From: Actinokineospora sp. NBRC 105648
GTDB taxonomy: Bacteria; Actinomycetota; Actinomycetes; Mycobacteriales; Pseudonocardiaceae
Assembly (NCBI RefSeq): GCF_030269645.1
Contig: NZ_BSTR01000010.1
Span: forward strand, 124,001 to 188,000
Length of the DNA: 64,000 nucleotides
Direction of reading: 5' to 3'
Shown here: piece after piece, positions 1 to 8,539 of the stretch
Layout: each line of letters opens with the position of its first letter
How positions within the stretch are numbered: the first letter of the stretch is position 1
Position numbers and translations under genes: made by a program
Notes under the pieces: model-generated
Database searches by the model: none
Told to the model about the DNA's origin: nothing
What the model saw: only the letters and a program-made list of their open reading frames with translations

Positions 1-714
1 CGCGCCGCCCTCGCCGGGCACGTGTCCCGCCGCGCGCTTGTCGAACGGCAGGTACGCCAGCGCCGGGTCGGTCGCCGTGCTCACCCGCCCACCCGCCAGC
101 TGCGCGGCCCAGCCCCACGGGTCCAGCGCCGAGTCGACCCCGCCCGCCACCACCAGCGGCGTCCCGGCGCGCACCGTGCGGCGGGCGTGGCCGAGCGCGT
201 CGAGCCCGCCCGCCTGCTCGCCGACCAGCGCCGCGCCCGGACCGCGTAGCTCGTTGCGGATGGAGATCTGGCCGGTGTTGACCGCGTAGAACCACGCGAA
301 GGACTCGTAGACCGAGACGAACCCCGGTCCCTTGGCCCAGAGCTTGCGGAACTCGCGGTGGGTGAACTCGAAGCCGCCCAGCGCGTTGGCCAGCACGGTG
401 CCCTTGTCGTAGTCGCGCAGGGTGGACCGGTCGACCCGCGCGTCGAGCAGCGCCCAGTCGGCCGAGGCCAGCGCCAGCCGGGTCGAGGTGTCGGTCTGCG
501 GCAGCAGCCTGCTCGGCAGGTGCGCGGCCGGGTCGAAGTCCTCGACCTGCCCGGCGAGCCCGCTCGGGTAGCCGGTCGCGTCGAACCGGGTCAGCGCGCC
601 GATGCCGCTCTCGCCCGCCAGCACGGCCTTCCAGTACCGCTCGGTGCCCACCCCGTTCGGCGCGACCACCGCCATCCCGGTCACCACCGTCGACCCCATC
701 GCCGTCACCCCCAT
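1..714 (-). CDS. Type II PKS chain-length factor (KS beta), 3' part cut by window edge
   Basis: This is the N-terminal 238 residues of a ketosynthase-like protein. The active-site region reads GEQAGGLDAL, with Gln (about residue 168) where a ketosynthase has its nucleophilic Cys. That substitution is the hallmark of chain-length factors (KS beta), which pair with KS alpha, decarboxylate malonyl-ACP and set polyketide length. The ATG overlaps the TGA of KS alpha by one base (TGATG), so the two subunits are translationally coupled. A second in-frame ATG lies 15 bases downstream. The gene runs off the left edge; an ACP gene would be expected beyond it but cannot be seen. Confidence 0.93.
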   Translation of the reverse strand, partial: MGVTAMGSTVVTGMAVVAPNGVGTERYWKAVLAGESGIGALTRFDATGYPSGLAGQVEDFDPAAHLPSRLLPQTDTSTRLALASADWALLDARVDRSTLRDYDKGTVLANALGGFEFTHREFRKLWAKGPGFVSVYESFAWFYAVNTGQISIRNELRGPGAALVGEQAGGLDALGHARRTVRAGTPLVVAGGVDSALDPWGWAAQLAGGRVSTATDPALAYLPFDKRAAGHVPGEGGA

Positions 715-1976
715 CACCGCCTCCCCGGCGCGCGCAGCACCATCGCGCTCTGGAAGCCGCCGAACCCGCTGCCCACCGACAGCACCGTGTCCACGGTCAG
801 CTCGCGCGCGGTCAGCGGCACGTAGTCCAGGTCGCACTCGGGGTCCGGCCGGTGCAGGTTCGCCGTCGGCGGCACCACGTCGTGCCGGATCGCCAGCGCG
901 GACGCGGCGATCTCGATCGAGCCGATCGCGCCCAGCGAGTGCCCCACCATCGACTTGATCGAGCTGACCGGTACCCGCCGCGCGTGCTCGCCCAGCGCCC
1001 GCTTGAAGGCGGCCGTCTCGTGCCGGTCGTTCTGCTTGGTGCCCGACCCGTGCGCGTTGACGTAGTCCACCGCCGACGGGTCCACTTCGGACTCGTCGAG
1101 CGCCACCCGGATCGCCTCGGCCAGCTCGCGGCCGTCGGTCTTCAGCCCGGTCATGTGGTAGGCGTTGCACCGGGTGGCGAAGCCGGTGACCTCGGCGTAC
1201 GGGGTCGCGCCGCGGGCCAGCGCGGCCCCGAGCTCCTCGAGCACGAACACCGCCGCGCCCTCGGCGAGCACGAACCCGTTGCGCGAGGCGTCGAACGGGC
1301 GCGAGGCGTGCCCGGGGTCGTCGTTGTAGGTGCTGGTGGCCTTGATCGCGTCGAAGCAGGCCACCACGATGGGCGTGATCGGCGTGTCGGTCGCACCGGC
1401 CACCGCGGTGTCCACGGTGCCCTCCCGGATCAGCCGCACCGCGTAGCCGACGGCGTCCAGCCCGGAGGTGCACCCGTCGGACACCATCGTCACCGGCCCC
1501 TCCGCACCGACCGTCCACGCCACCTCGGCGGCCATCACGCCCGGGCTCAGGTAGTCGAACATGTGCGGCGACAGGTAAGCCGGGTCGGCGAGCCACTCCC
1601 GGCCGCTGTCGGACATCACCAGGTACTCGTTCTCCAGGCTGGTCGCCGCGGCCACCGCGCTGCCCAGCACCACCCCGACCCGGTGCGGGTCCACCCCCGC
1701 GAACGCCACACCGCTGTCGGCGACCGCCTCGCGCGCGCACGCCACGGCGAACTGCGTCGCCCGGTCCATCCGCCGCAGCTCGCGCGGGGTGATGCCCTCC
1801 AGCGCCGGGTCGAAGTCCACCTCACCCGCCACCCGCGAGCGGAACGGCGAGGCGTCGAAGGACGAGATCGGCCGGGTGGCCGTGCGCCCCGCGGTGAGCA
1901 GGTCCCAGAACTCCTTGGTGCCGCGGCCTCCCGGCGCGCGGACACCGATGCCGGTGATGACCACCCGGCGGCTCAT
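714..1976 (-). CDS. Type II PKS ketosynthase alpha (KS alpha)
   Basis: This 420-residue beta-ketoacyl synthase is the condensing subunit of an aromatic polyketide synthase and works with the chain-length factor on malonyl-ACP. The nucleophile is Cys169 in [11 protein letters not shown], and the two catalytic histidines lie in VNAHGSGT and [10 protein letters not shown]. It starts [11 protein letters not shown] like other KS alpha proteins. I chose the ATG at 1976 rather than the in-frame TTG 15 bases upstream because the conserved N-terminus begins there, although no strong Shine-Dalgarno sequence is visible. It is divergent from the TetR gene. Length is normal for the family. Confidence 0.95.
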   Translation of the reverse strand: MSRRVVITGIGVRAPGGRGTKEFWDLLTAGRTATRPISSFDASPFRSRVAGEVDFDPALEGITPRELRRMDRATQFAVACAREAVADSGVAFAGVDPHRVGVVLGSAVAAATSLENEYLVMSDSGREWLADPAYLSPHMFDYLSPGVMAAEVAWTVGAEGPVTMVSDGCTSGLDAVGYAVRLIREGTVDTAVAGATDTPITPIVVACFDAIKATSTYNDDPGHASRPFDASRNGFVLAEGAAVFVLEELGAALARGATPYAEVTGFATRCNAYHMTGLKTDGRELAEAIRVALDESEVDPSAVDYVNAHGSGTKQNDRHETAAFKRALGEHARRVPVSSIKSMVGHSLGAIGSIEIAASALAIRHDVVPPTANLHRPDPECDLDYVPLTARELTVDTVLSVGSGFGGFQSAMVLRAPGRR

Positions 1977-2163
1977 CGCGCACCGTCGCAAGAGAACATC
2001 TCAGGCCGGTCCTTTCCCCAGGGGACTAAGCGTGATCGCCGGTCAGCCTGCGGTGTCCGGCTCGAACGGTGCTCGAAACCCCGTCGGGTCGGGTGGGTTA
2101 CCCTCGGTTCCACGAACGGGTGACCTGGGGTGGTCCACCCCCGGCACCGGTGGAGGGACCGCG
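1977..2163. promoter_or_regulatory. Divergent promoter region between KS alpha and TetR
   Basis: This 187-base non-coding interval must hold promoters for both the leftward PKS genes and the rightward TetR gene. It contains GGTTACCCTCGG at 2096-2107 and a related GGTGACC at 2119-2125. A similar GGTTACCTTGGG lies at 2842-2853 before the next rightward genes, and an inverted GGTAACC lies near 6429 before the SARP gene. A shared regulator site is possible but unproven. Confidence 0.35.
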
Positions 2164-2808
2164 ATGACCAAGCGCGGACCCGAGCCGCTCTCCTTCGGAC
2201 CGCTGCCGAGGGCGGAGCGTGCCCCGGTCGAGCGAGCCGACGCCGCGCGCAACCGGGACAAGATCCTGCGGGCCGCCGCGGCCATCTTCCGGTCGCGGGG
2301 CGCCGAGGGGCTCTCGATCGCCGAGGTCGCCCGGGCGGCCGACATCGGCGTCGGCACCATCTACCGCCGCTTCGGCGACCGGTCCGGGCTGTTGTTCGCC
2401 CTGCTCGACGAGCGGGAGCGCGAGTTCCAGGAGGCGTTCTTCGCCGGACCGCCGCCACTGGGCCCGGGCGGACCCGCGGCCGAGCGGCTCGGCGCGTTCG
2501 CCGCCGCGCTCGTCGACCGGGTCGCCGAGCAGCTGGACCTGTTGCTGCTGGCCGAGACCAGCTCCCCGGGCGCGCGCTTCCGCAGCGCGCCGTACACGCT
2601 CTACCACACCCATTTGACCGCCCTGTTCACCCAGGCACGTCCAGGTGCGGACGCCGTCCTGTTGGCGGATTCGGTGCTGGCGGCGGTGTCCGCGCGCCAA
2701 GTCGACCACCTGCGCACCGCCCGCGGCCGCACCGTCGAGCAGATCAAGGCCGGCGTGGCCGACATCGTCGCCGCGCTGTGCGCGCGCCGAGAACCCGTTC
2801 GGGACTAA
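2164..2808 (+). CDS. TetR/AcrR family transcriptional regulator
   Basis: This 214-residue repressor has an N-terminal TetR helix-turn-helix (about residues 35-80; core LSIAEVARAADIGVGTIYRR) and a variable C-terminal ligand-binding domain. A good ribosome site (GGAGGG) precedes the ATG. It is transcribed away from the KS alpha/CLF pair and so probably controls the cluster, export, or its own gene in response to a pathway product. The ligand cannot be predicted. The first 35 residues, rich in Arg/Pro, precede the HTH and are a little longer than usual. Confidence 0.93.
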   Translation: MTKRGPEPLSFGPLPRAERAPVERADAARNRDKILRAAAAIFRSRGAEGLSIAEVARAADIGVGTIYRRFGDRSGLLFALLDEREREFQEAFFAGPPPLGPGGPAAERLGAFAAALVDRVAEQLDLLLLAETSSPGARFRSAPYTLYHTHLTALFTQARPGADAVLLADSVLAAVSARQVDHLRTARGRTVEQIKAGVADIVAALCARREPVRD

Positions 2809-3009
2809 TCCGCCGAGTCGGTTGTATCCGGAACGCGCTCCGGTTACCTTGGGTGTCGACGCGGTCGGTCGCGGCCCGTCCGCGACCACGTGCCCTCCAG
2901 GGGGGAGGGCGCTCGCGAGGACGTGCGGGTCGCCGTCATCCACCACCACCCCGGCCGTGCGCCGGGTCGTGGTCCGACGGTCCCGGCACGGCGCACAGGG
3001 GGAGTGCAC

Positions 3010-4005
3010 ATGACCGACGAAGGCTCGTACCGCGTCGTCTGGGACGACTTCCAGGACGGCTTCCGCACCACCGGCCCGGACGCGCGGTGGCGCTTCTACG
3101 CCGCCGGTCCGTTAGCCGCCGACGACGGTGTGGCCACCACCTCGCCCGCGGGCCTGCGGGTGGCCGCCGCGGGCACGAACGTCCACACAGGACTGCCCGC
3201 GTTCACCAAGACGCACGGCCACGACGAGCTGGCCCGCCTGGGCGTGCCCGCGGTGTTCGACCACGTCAAGTGGCTCGTGCACGCCAACCACGTGGCGAGC
3301 ACGGGGCTTCCCGGCTTCGACGCGCTGCCCGGGCACGTGCTGTCCTTCGAGACCTGGGTGTCCGCGCGCAGCCACGGGACCAGCGCGCACCCGTTCGGTG
3401 CGGCGGTCGCCGACCCGGACGACGACCTGCGCTTGGGCGCGGTCGCGTTGCCGTTGATCGACGTCGAGACCTACACCGTGGTCACTTTCTTCCTCACCAA
3501 CAAGAGCGTCTACGCCACCTACGAGCGCCTAGCCGCGGGCAGGCCGACGCTCGGCGACTACGCCTCCTTCCTCTACGCCACACCGGTAGCCACTCGCGCG
3601 ACCGCCGACGAGCACCACCTGAAGATCTCCTACGACCGCGACGCGGGCACCGTGCGCTGGTTCGTCGACGGGAGCCAAGTGCACGAACTCGACCGGTTGG
3701 GCCACCTGCTGCCCTCGCGCGAGCACATGCTGCTCGACCACGGCGGCACCCCGACCGCGGTCGCCCCGCGCCAGCTCAACGGCGGCATGGGCATGTTCAC
3801 CGTGCTCGACGGCGCCTACCCCGGGTCCGGGGGAGCGGGCCTGGTCCGGCTCGACCCGGACCCCGGCACCTATGTCGACCCCGCCGCGGGTCCGCCGAGC
3901 CCGCAACGGTTCCTCGACGACGAGAGCCGCCCCGCCAGCAGGTTGTTCGGCCAGGGCGCGGAACTGGCCCTGGCCCGGTACGTGGTCTCCAGTGCGCCCC
4001 GCTGA
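3010..4005 (+). CDS. DUF6081-like protein of a polyketide cluster, function unknown
   Basis: This 331-residue soluble protein opens with VVWDDFQDGF and a pattern of short beta strands, Gly/Asp turns and aromatic residues suggestive of a concanavalin/LamG-like beta-sandwich. There is no signal peptide or membrane segment. The start resembles proteins annotated DUF6081 in actinomycete genomes; that assignment is from memory and no function is known to me. It overlaps the next gene by 14 bases, so it is in an operon with the lipocalin-like protein and the oxidoreductase. A role in handling or tailoring the aromatic product is inference from context only. Confidence 0.7.
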   Translation: MTDEGSYRVVWDDFQDGFRTTGPDARWRFYAAGPLAADDGVATTSPAGLRVAAAGTNVHTGLPAFTKTHGHDELARLGVPAVFDHVKWLVHANHVASTGLPGFDALPGHVLSFETWVSARSHGTSAHPFGAAVADPDDDLRLGAVALPLIDVETYTVVTFFLTNKSVYATYERLAAGRPTLGDYASFLYATPVATRATADEHHLKISYDRDAGTVRWFVDGSQVHELDRLGHLLPSREHMLLDHGGTPTAVAPRQLNGGMGMFTVLDGAYPGSGGAGLVRLDPDPGTYVDPAAGPPSPQRFLDDESRPASRLFGQGAELALARYVVSSAPR

Positions 4006-4375
4006 CCTGGTGGGCGCGTGGGCGCTCGCGGGCTACGTGGAGGTCGACGCCACGGGCACCGAGAGCACCGGCCCGCTCGGCGAGCACCCGGTCGGACTGC
4101 TGATCTACCAGGCCGACGGGCACATGTCCGTCTCGATGATGCGCACCGGCGGCGCCGGCCCGGAGACCTTCATGGGCTACGCCGGGACCTGGCGCCTCGA
4201 CGGACCCCGGGTGCGGCACGCCGTCGTGGTCAGCGCGCACCCGAACCAGGTGGATACCGAGCTCGTCCGCGACATCGAGGGGTCGGGGGACGTGGTGGTG
4301 CTGCACGGCAGCGCCGTGGTGGACGGCAGGGCAGTGCGACGGAAGCTGACCTGGCGACGTGAGTCGAGTGCGTGA
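3992..4375 (+). CDS. Lipocalin-like domain protein
   Basis: This 127-residue protein starts with GTG at 3992 inside the end of the preceding gene. The N-terminal DLVGAWALAGYVEV and internal GLLIYQADGHMSVSMMR match the lipocalin-like family (PF13924 type), which binds small hydrophobic ligands in a beta-barrel. Members often sit in aromatic polyketide clusters. There is no signal peptide. The overlap implies co-expression with the upstream protein. Ligand binding, for example of a polyketide intermediate, is inference. Confidence 0.82.
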   Translation: MRPADLVGAWALAGYVEVDATGTESTGPLGEHPVGLLIYQADGHMSVSMMRTGGAGPETFMGYAGTWRLDGPRVRHAVVVSAHPNQVDTELVRDIEGSGDVVVLHGSAVVDGRAVRRKLTWRRESSA

Positions 4376-4396
4376 ACGGGAAGGAACCCATCCGAG

Positions 4397-5323
4397 ATGA
4401 AGGCATTGGTTGCCGCGTCCTACGGGCCGCTGGACGAGTTGGCGGTGCGCGAGGTGCCCGCCCCCGCGCCGGGCGCGGGCCAGGTGCTCGTGCGCGTGCG
4501 GGCGGCGGGGCTCAACCCGCTGGACCTCAAACTGGCCACCGGGGTGATGCGCGAGGTCATGCCGGTCGAGCACCCGTTCACCCTGGGGGTGGACGCCGCG
4601 GGCGTGGTCGAGGCAGTCGGCGCGGGGGTGACCCGCTTCGCGCCCGGTGACGAGGTGGTGGCGCTGACCTTCCCGGTCGGCGCCGCGGCCGAGTACACCG
4701 TCGTCGCAGACGGGCCCACGATCACCCACCGGCCCGCCGGGCTCAGCGCGGCGCGGGCGGCGGCACTGCCCACGCCGCTGCTGATGGCCGCCGCGCTCGC
4801 CGACTCGCTCAAGGTCGGCGCCGGGCAGGACGTGCTGGTGCTCGGCGCCGACGGCGCGGTCGGCGCGCTGTTCCTGCAGCTGGTGGCCGACTCGGGCGCG
4901 CGCGTGATCGCCACGGCCTCGCCCACCACCGCGGCCGACGTGCGCGCGCTCGGGGTCGAGGAGGTCGTCGACTACACCACCACCGACGTCGTGGCGCACA
5001 CGCTGAACCTGCGCCCCGACGGCGTGGACGTGGCCGTCGACCTGGTCAACGCCGGTCCCGGGCTGGCCGGGACCGCCGCGGCGGTGCGGGAGAACGGGCT
5101 GCTGGTCTCCACCCTGGGCGGCCCGCCCGCCTTCGACCGCGGCGTCACCGCGAGCTACCTGGGCGTGGAGGAGGGGTTCCACCGGTTCGCCGACCTGGTG
5201 GAAGCGGCCGCCGCGGGCCGGTTCGACTACCAGGTGCGCGAGTACCCGTTCGCCGAGGCGACCAAGGCGGTCACCGAGTTCGCGGGCCGCAACTCGCGGG
5301 TGCGCACCGTCGTCACGTTCTGA
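4397..5323 (+). CDS. NADPH:quinone oxidoreductase-type MDR enzyme
   Basis: This 308-residue enzyme is a medium-chain dehydrogenase/reductase without the structural zinc loop. The GroES-like N-terminal half (RAAGLNPLDLKL, GVDAAGVVEAVG) is followed by a nucleotide-binding Rossmann segment (VLVLGADGAVGALFLQL). The family reduces quinones or enones using NADPH. In an aromatic polyketide cluster it may act on a quinone or enone in tailoring; the substrate is unknown. An AAGGAA ribosome site precedes the ATG. The gene follows the lipocalin-like gene after 21 bases and ends before a strong hairpin. Confidence 0.9.
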   Translation: MKALVAASYGPLDELAVREVPAPAPGAGQVLVRVRAAGLNPLDLKLATGVMREVMPVEHPFTLGVDAAGVVEAVGAGVTRFAPGDEVVALTFPVGAAAEYTVVADGPTITHRPAGLSAARAAALPTPLLMAAALADSLKVGAGQDVLVLGADGAVGALFLQLVADSGARVIATASPTTAADVRALGVEEVVDYTTTDVVAHTLNLRPDGVDVAVDLVNAGPGLAGTAAAVRENGLLVSTLGGPPAFDRGVTASYLGVEEGFHRFADLVEAAAAGRFDYQVREYPFAEATKAVTEFAGRNSRVRTVVTF

Positions 5324-5340
5324 CCATCCACATAGGACTC

Positions 5341-5375
5341 GGCGAGCCCGTGCCCCCGCGGGCCACGGGCTCGCC
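5341..5375 (+). terminator. Perfect 12-bp inverted repeat, probable terminator
   Basis: GGCGAGCCCGTG (5341-5352) pairs perfectly with CACGGGCTCGCC (5364-5375) around an 11-base loop, 17 bases after the oxidoreductase stop. There is no U-tract, as is common in actinomycetes. It may end the 3010-5323 transcript or dampen read-through into the hydrolase gene. Confidence 0.7.
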
Positions 5376-5400
5376 GGATCCCTGAGCCGGGGGTGCGCCC

Positions 5401-6330
5401 GTGGCCCATGACCTCGACCCCGAGCTGGCGGCGTGGGCGGCCACGATCCCGCGGCTCGACTACACCGACCTCGCCGGCGCGCGGGCACGGCTGCGCGCGA
5501 TCGCGGGCGCGCAGCCCGCCTACCCGCGCGCCGCGCACGTCGCGGTGGCCGACCACACCGCCACCGCCGAGGACGGAACCGTTGTGCCGCTTCGGGTCTA
5601 TCGTCCCGCCGGGGTGCCCGGCGCCCTGCCGTGCCTGCTGTACCTGCACTGGGGCGGGTTCGTCTTCGGCGACCTGGAGACCGTGCACGCCACCGCGCAG
5701 CAGGTCGCCGACGTGGTGGGCGTCGTGGTGGTCAACGTGGCCTACCGGCTCGCCCCGGAGCACCCGTTCCCCGCCGCGCTGCTGGACTGCCACGCCGCCC
5801 TGCGCTGGGCGGTCGAGCACGCCACCGAGCTGGGGATCGACCCCGCGCGGGTCGGTGTCGGCGGGGAGAGCGCGGGCGGCGGGCTGGCCGCCGCGCTGGC
5901 GTTGCGCGCCCGCGACGAGGGCGGGCCGCCGCTGCGGTTCCAGTGCCTGGTCTACCCCGCGCTCGACGACCGGCTGGTGACCGAGTCCGCCCGCCGCTTC
6001 GTCGACACGCCCAAGTGGGACCGGGCGAGCGCGGAGCTGACCTGGCGGTACTACCTGGGCGACCTCGACCCGGTGCCCGCCCACGCCGCGCCCGCCCGCG
6101 CGGCCGACCTGTCCGGGCTGCCCGCCGCCTTCGTGAGCGTGTGCGAGTTCGACCCGCTGCGCGACGAGGGCGCACTGTACGCGCGCCGGCTGGCCGAGGC
6201 GGGCACATCGGCGGAACTGCACGTCTATTCCGGGACTTTCCACGCCTCGATTTCGCACACCGGCGCCGCGGTGTCTCGTCGGATGATCCGCGAACAACTT
6301 TCCGCTATTCGGCGTTCACTGGTCGAGTGA
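5401..6330 (+). CDS. Alpha/beta hydrolase, hormone-sensitive lipase type
   Basis: This 309-residue esterase-like enzyme has an oxyanion motif HWGGF (about residues 83-87; the usual HGGG has Trp at position 2), the nucleophile elbow GESAGG with Ser157, an acidic motif CEFDPLRDEG and the catalytic His in GTFHAS. These are the landmarks of the HSL family (carboxylesterases and lactone hydrolases). The GTG start at 5401 is the only sensible start before the conserved region. No secretion signal is present. It could release or hydrolyse an ester or lactone in the polyketide pathway; the substrate cannot be deduced. Confidence 0.92.
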   Translation: MAHDLDPELAAWAATIPRLDYTDLAGARARLRAIAGAQPAYPRAAHVAVADHTATAEDGTVVPLRVYRPAGVPGALPCLLYLHWGGFVFGDLETVHATAQQVADVVGVVVVNVAYRLAPEHPFPAALLDCHAALRWAVEHATELGIDPARVGVGGESAGGGLAAALALRARDEGGPPLRFQCLVYPALDDRLVTESARRFVDTPKWDRASAELTWRYYLGDLDPVPAHAAPARAADLSGLPAAFVSVCEFDPLRDEGALYARRLAEAGTSAELHVYSGTFHASISHTGAAVSRRMIREQLSAIRRSLVE

Positions 6331-6639
6331 ACCGTACTCCGAATGGGTGGAAACTGGCCCGATGGCATTGCGTGCTGTGAACTGACACACACAACCGGAA
6401 CGGGTTCCGCTACGTTGTTGCCGGTCCGGTAACCCCTACCGTACGCTCGAAGCCAGGGGGGTTGTGCGCACGTGATGTCGATGTGGGACGCGCTACCATT
6501 TCGCGCAGGCGGGCCAATGGGTCCGCGAACGCGCGGTGCGCGGCACGCGAACTCGCGCGGTGCGAATCTCGGATATCCACGTCGGGGTGGGGCCTGACGT
6601 TCTATTTATATTTTTATGGCGAGGACCGGGGAGGGTCTG
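6331..6639 (+). promoter_or_regulatory. Regulatory leader of the SARP gene
   Basis: This 309-base interval has no convincing gene. It holds a short dyad CGGAAC-GG-GTTCCG (6396-6409), an inverted GGTAACC near 6429, and an AT-rich stretch around 6600-6618 that is unusual for this genome and could be a promoter element or unpaired leader. A good ribosome site (GGGGAGGG) ends the region before the SARP ATG. Which of these elements acts is unknown. Confidence 0.4.
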
Positions 6640-7398
6640 ATGCTGAAATTCAAGGTACTGGGGCCATTGGAGATACGCCTGCCGGACGGCCGGGTGCTGG
6701 TTCCGGGCTCGGCCAAGGTGTGCAAGGTGCTCTCGTTGCTGCTGCTGCAGAACGAGGTGACCAGTGTGGACCTGTTCATCAGGGAGCTCTGGGGCGACGA
6801 GCCACCGCGCAGCTGCCTGACCACGTTGCAGACCTACATCTACCACACCAGGCGGATGTTCGACCGCGACCTCGCGATCGGCCCGGGCGGGCCGGTGCTG
6901 GTCACCCGGCCGCCGGGCTACGAGCTGCTCGTCGCCGACGAGCAGGTCGACGCCAAGCACTTCGAGCGGCTGGTCCGCCAGGGCCGCGCGGCGCTCGACC
7001 TGGACCGGGTCGAGCAGGCCGCGGCGCTGCTGCGCCAGGCCCTCGAGCTGTGGCGGGGGCCCGCACTGGCCAACATCTCCGGCGGTGACGTCCTCAGTGG
7101 ACACATCACGCACCTGGAGGAGCTGCGGATCCGGGCCACCGAGCTGCGCATCGAGGCCGACAAGCGGCTGGGCAGGCGCCGCGACCTGATCCCGGAGCTG
7201 CGCGCCCTGGTCGTGTCCTACCCGCTCAACGAGTGGTTCCACCTGCAGCTGATGACCGAGCTGCAGCACTGCGGCAGGCGGGCCGAGGCCCTGCAGGCCT
7301 ACCACGACCTGCGCCGGATCCTCGACGAGGAACTGGGTCTGGAGCCGACCGCCGAGGTGCGCAGGCTCCAGCGCGACCTGCTCGCCCCGACCGCCTGA
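6640..7398 (+). CDS. SARP-family pathway-specific activator
   Basis: This 252-residue regulator has an OmpR-type winged-helix DNA-binding domain (about residues 1-95, opening MLKFKVLGPLEIRLPDGR) and a bacterial transcriptional activation domain (about 100-250, VDAKHFERLVRQGRAAL, LEEELGLEPT-type end). This is the classic small SARP layout (ActII-ORF4/RedD class) that switches on antibiotic genes by binding heptameric repeats. I chose the ATG at 6640 because GGGGAGGG lies just before it and homology begins there; an upstream in-frame ATG at 6616 lacks a ribosome site. It is probably the activator of the surrounding polyketide genes. Confidence 0.95.
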   Translation: MLKFKVLGPLEIRLPDGRVLVPGSAKVCKVLSLLLLQNEVTSVDLFIRELWGDEPPRSCLTTLQTYIYHTRRMFDRDLAIGPGGPVLVTRPPGYELLVADEQVDAKHFERLVRQGRAALDLDRVEQAAALLRQALELWRGPALANISGGDVLSGHITHLEELRIRATELRIEADKRLGRRRDLIPELRALVVSYPLNEWFHLQLMTELQHCGRRAEALQAYHDLRRILDEELGLEPTAEVRRLQRDLLAPTA

Positions 7399-7413
7399 GC
7401 GGCGGCCGACCAC

Positions 7414-7469
7414 ACGGCGCGCGAGTCCTCGCGGGAGGCCGACACCTCCCGCGAGGGCCCGCGCGCCGT
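7414..7469 (+). terminator. Long hairpin after the SARP gene
   Basis: A 25-base left arm (7414-7438) and right arm (7445-7469) pair with only two mismatches around a 6-base loop; the central 12 bp (CCTCGCGGGAGG and its complement) are perfect. It begins 15 bases after the SARP stop, consistent with a factor-independent terminator that isolates regulator expression from the downstream biosynthetic genes. Confidence 0.8.
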
Positions 7470-7524
7470 TCGCCGTCCAGACGCGTTCCAACACCGCTCG
7501 ACCGCCGCCGGGCACCGTCGGCCC

Positions 7525-8445
7525 ATGACCCGAACTCCGAGCGCGCTCGACGACACCCGGCTCGAGGAGGTCGCCGACGGCGTGCACGCCCACATCCAGC
7601 CCGACGGCGGCTGGTGCCTGAACAACGCGGGCGTGCTGGTCTCCGGCGGCCACACCGCCCTGGTCGACACCGCCGCCACCGAGGCGCGCGCCCGCAGGCT
7701 GCGCGAGCTGGTCGGCACGGTCTCGCCCACCGCGCCCGAACTGCTCGTCAACACCCACTTCCACGGCGACCACACCTTCGGCAACTTCGTCTTCGCCGAG
7801 GCCGTCGTGCTCGGCCACCGGCGCACCCGCGAGCAGGCCGCCGCGGCCGGGCTGCACCTGACCGGCCTGTGGCCCGACGTCGACTGGGGCGCCATCGAGG
7901 TCCGCCCGCCCAGCCTCACCTACACCGACCGGCTCACCGTCCACGTCGGCGACCTGCGCGCCGAGCTGCTCCACTTCGGACCCGCGCACAGCACCGACGA
8001 CACCGTTGTGTGGCTGCCCGAGCCGCGGGTGCTCTTCGCGGGCGACATCGTGATGTCCGGGGTGACGCCGTTCGTGCAGATGGGCTCGGTGTCCGGGTCG
8101 CTGGACACCCTGGCCCGGCTGCGCGCGCTCGACCCGCTGGTCGTCGTGCCCGGCCACGGCCCGGTCGGCGGTCCGGAGCTGATCGCGGCCAACGAGGACT
8201 ACCTGCGCTGGGTGCGCGCCAACGCCCGCGCGGGCCTGGCCGCCGGGCTCACCGAGCTGGACCTGGCCCGCGGGCTCGACCTCGGCGAGTTCGCCGGGCT
8301 GCTCGACACCGAGCGGCTGGTGCCCAACCTGCGCCGGGCCTACGCCGAGGAGAACGGCGCCGAACCGGGCGCGCCGCTGCCGGTCGGCGAGCTGTTCGAG
8401 GAGATGGTGGCCTTCCACGGCGGCCACCCGGTGTGCCACGCCTGA
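7525..8445 (+). CDS. Metallo-beta-lactamase-fold hydrolase, possibly ActIV-like cyclase
   Basis: This 306-residue protein carries the zinc-binding motif HFHGDH (His78, His80, Asp82, His83) in NTHFHGDHTFGN, further metal-ligand histidines in FGPAHSTDDTV and GHGPVGG, and the usual four-layer alpha/beta order. In aromatic polyketide clusters, enzymes of this fold (ActIV type) act as second-ring cyclases or thioesterases; that specific role here is inference from location. There is no signal peptide. The ribosome site is weak. It precedes the carboxylase genes. Confidence 0.85.
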   Translation: MTRTPSALDDTRLEEVADGVHAHIQPDGGWCLNNAGVLVSGGHTALVDTAATEARARRLRELVGTVSPTAPELLVNTHFHGDHTFGNFVFAEAVVLGHRRTREQAAAAGLHLTGLWPDVDWGAIEVRPPSLTYTDRLTVHVGDLRAELLHFGPAHSTDDTVVWLPEPRVLFAGDIVMSGVTPFVQMGSVSGSLDTLARLRALDPLVVVPGHGPVGGPELIAANEDYLRWVRANARAGLAAGLTELDLARGLDLGEFAGLLDTERLVPNLRRAYAEENGAEPGAPLPVGELFEEMVAFHGGHPVCHA

Positions 8446-8539
8446 GCGGCGTCGAGGGCCGTTCGAGCCCGCCTGGAGCGGTCCCGGACAGGCTGCCCGG
8501 GCAGCGCACGGCGCGCTGCTCGGGCTAGGGGGATCCGAG

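Noticed and set aside
852-2123. A 423-codon plus-strand frame over the KS alpha gene
   Set aside because: KS alpha on the minus strand has all catalytic motifs; the opposite frame is His/Arg/Gly noise.
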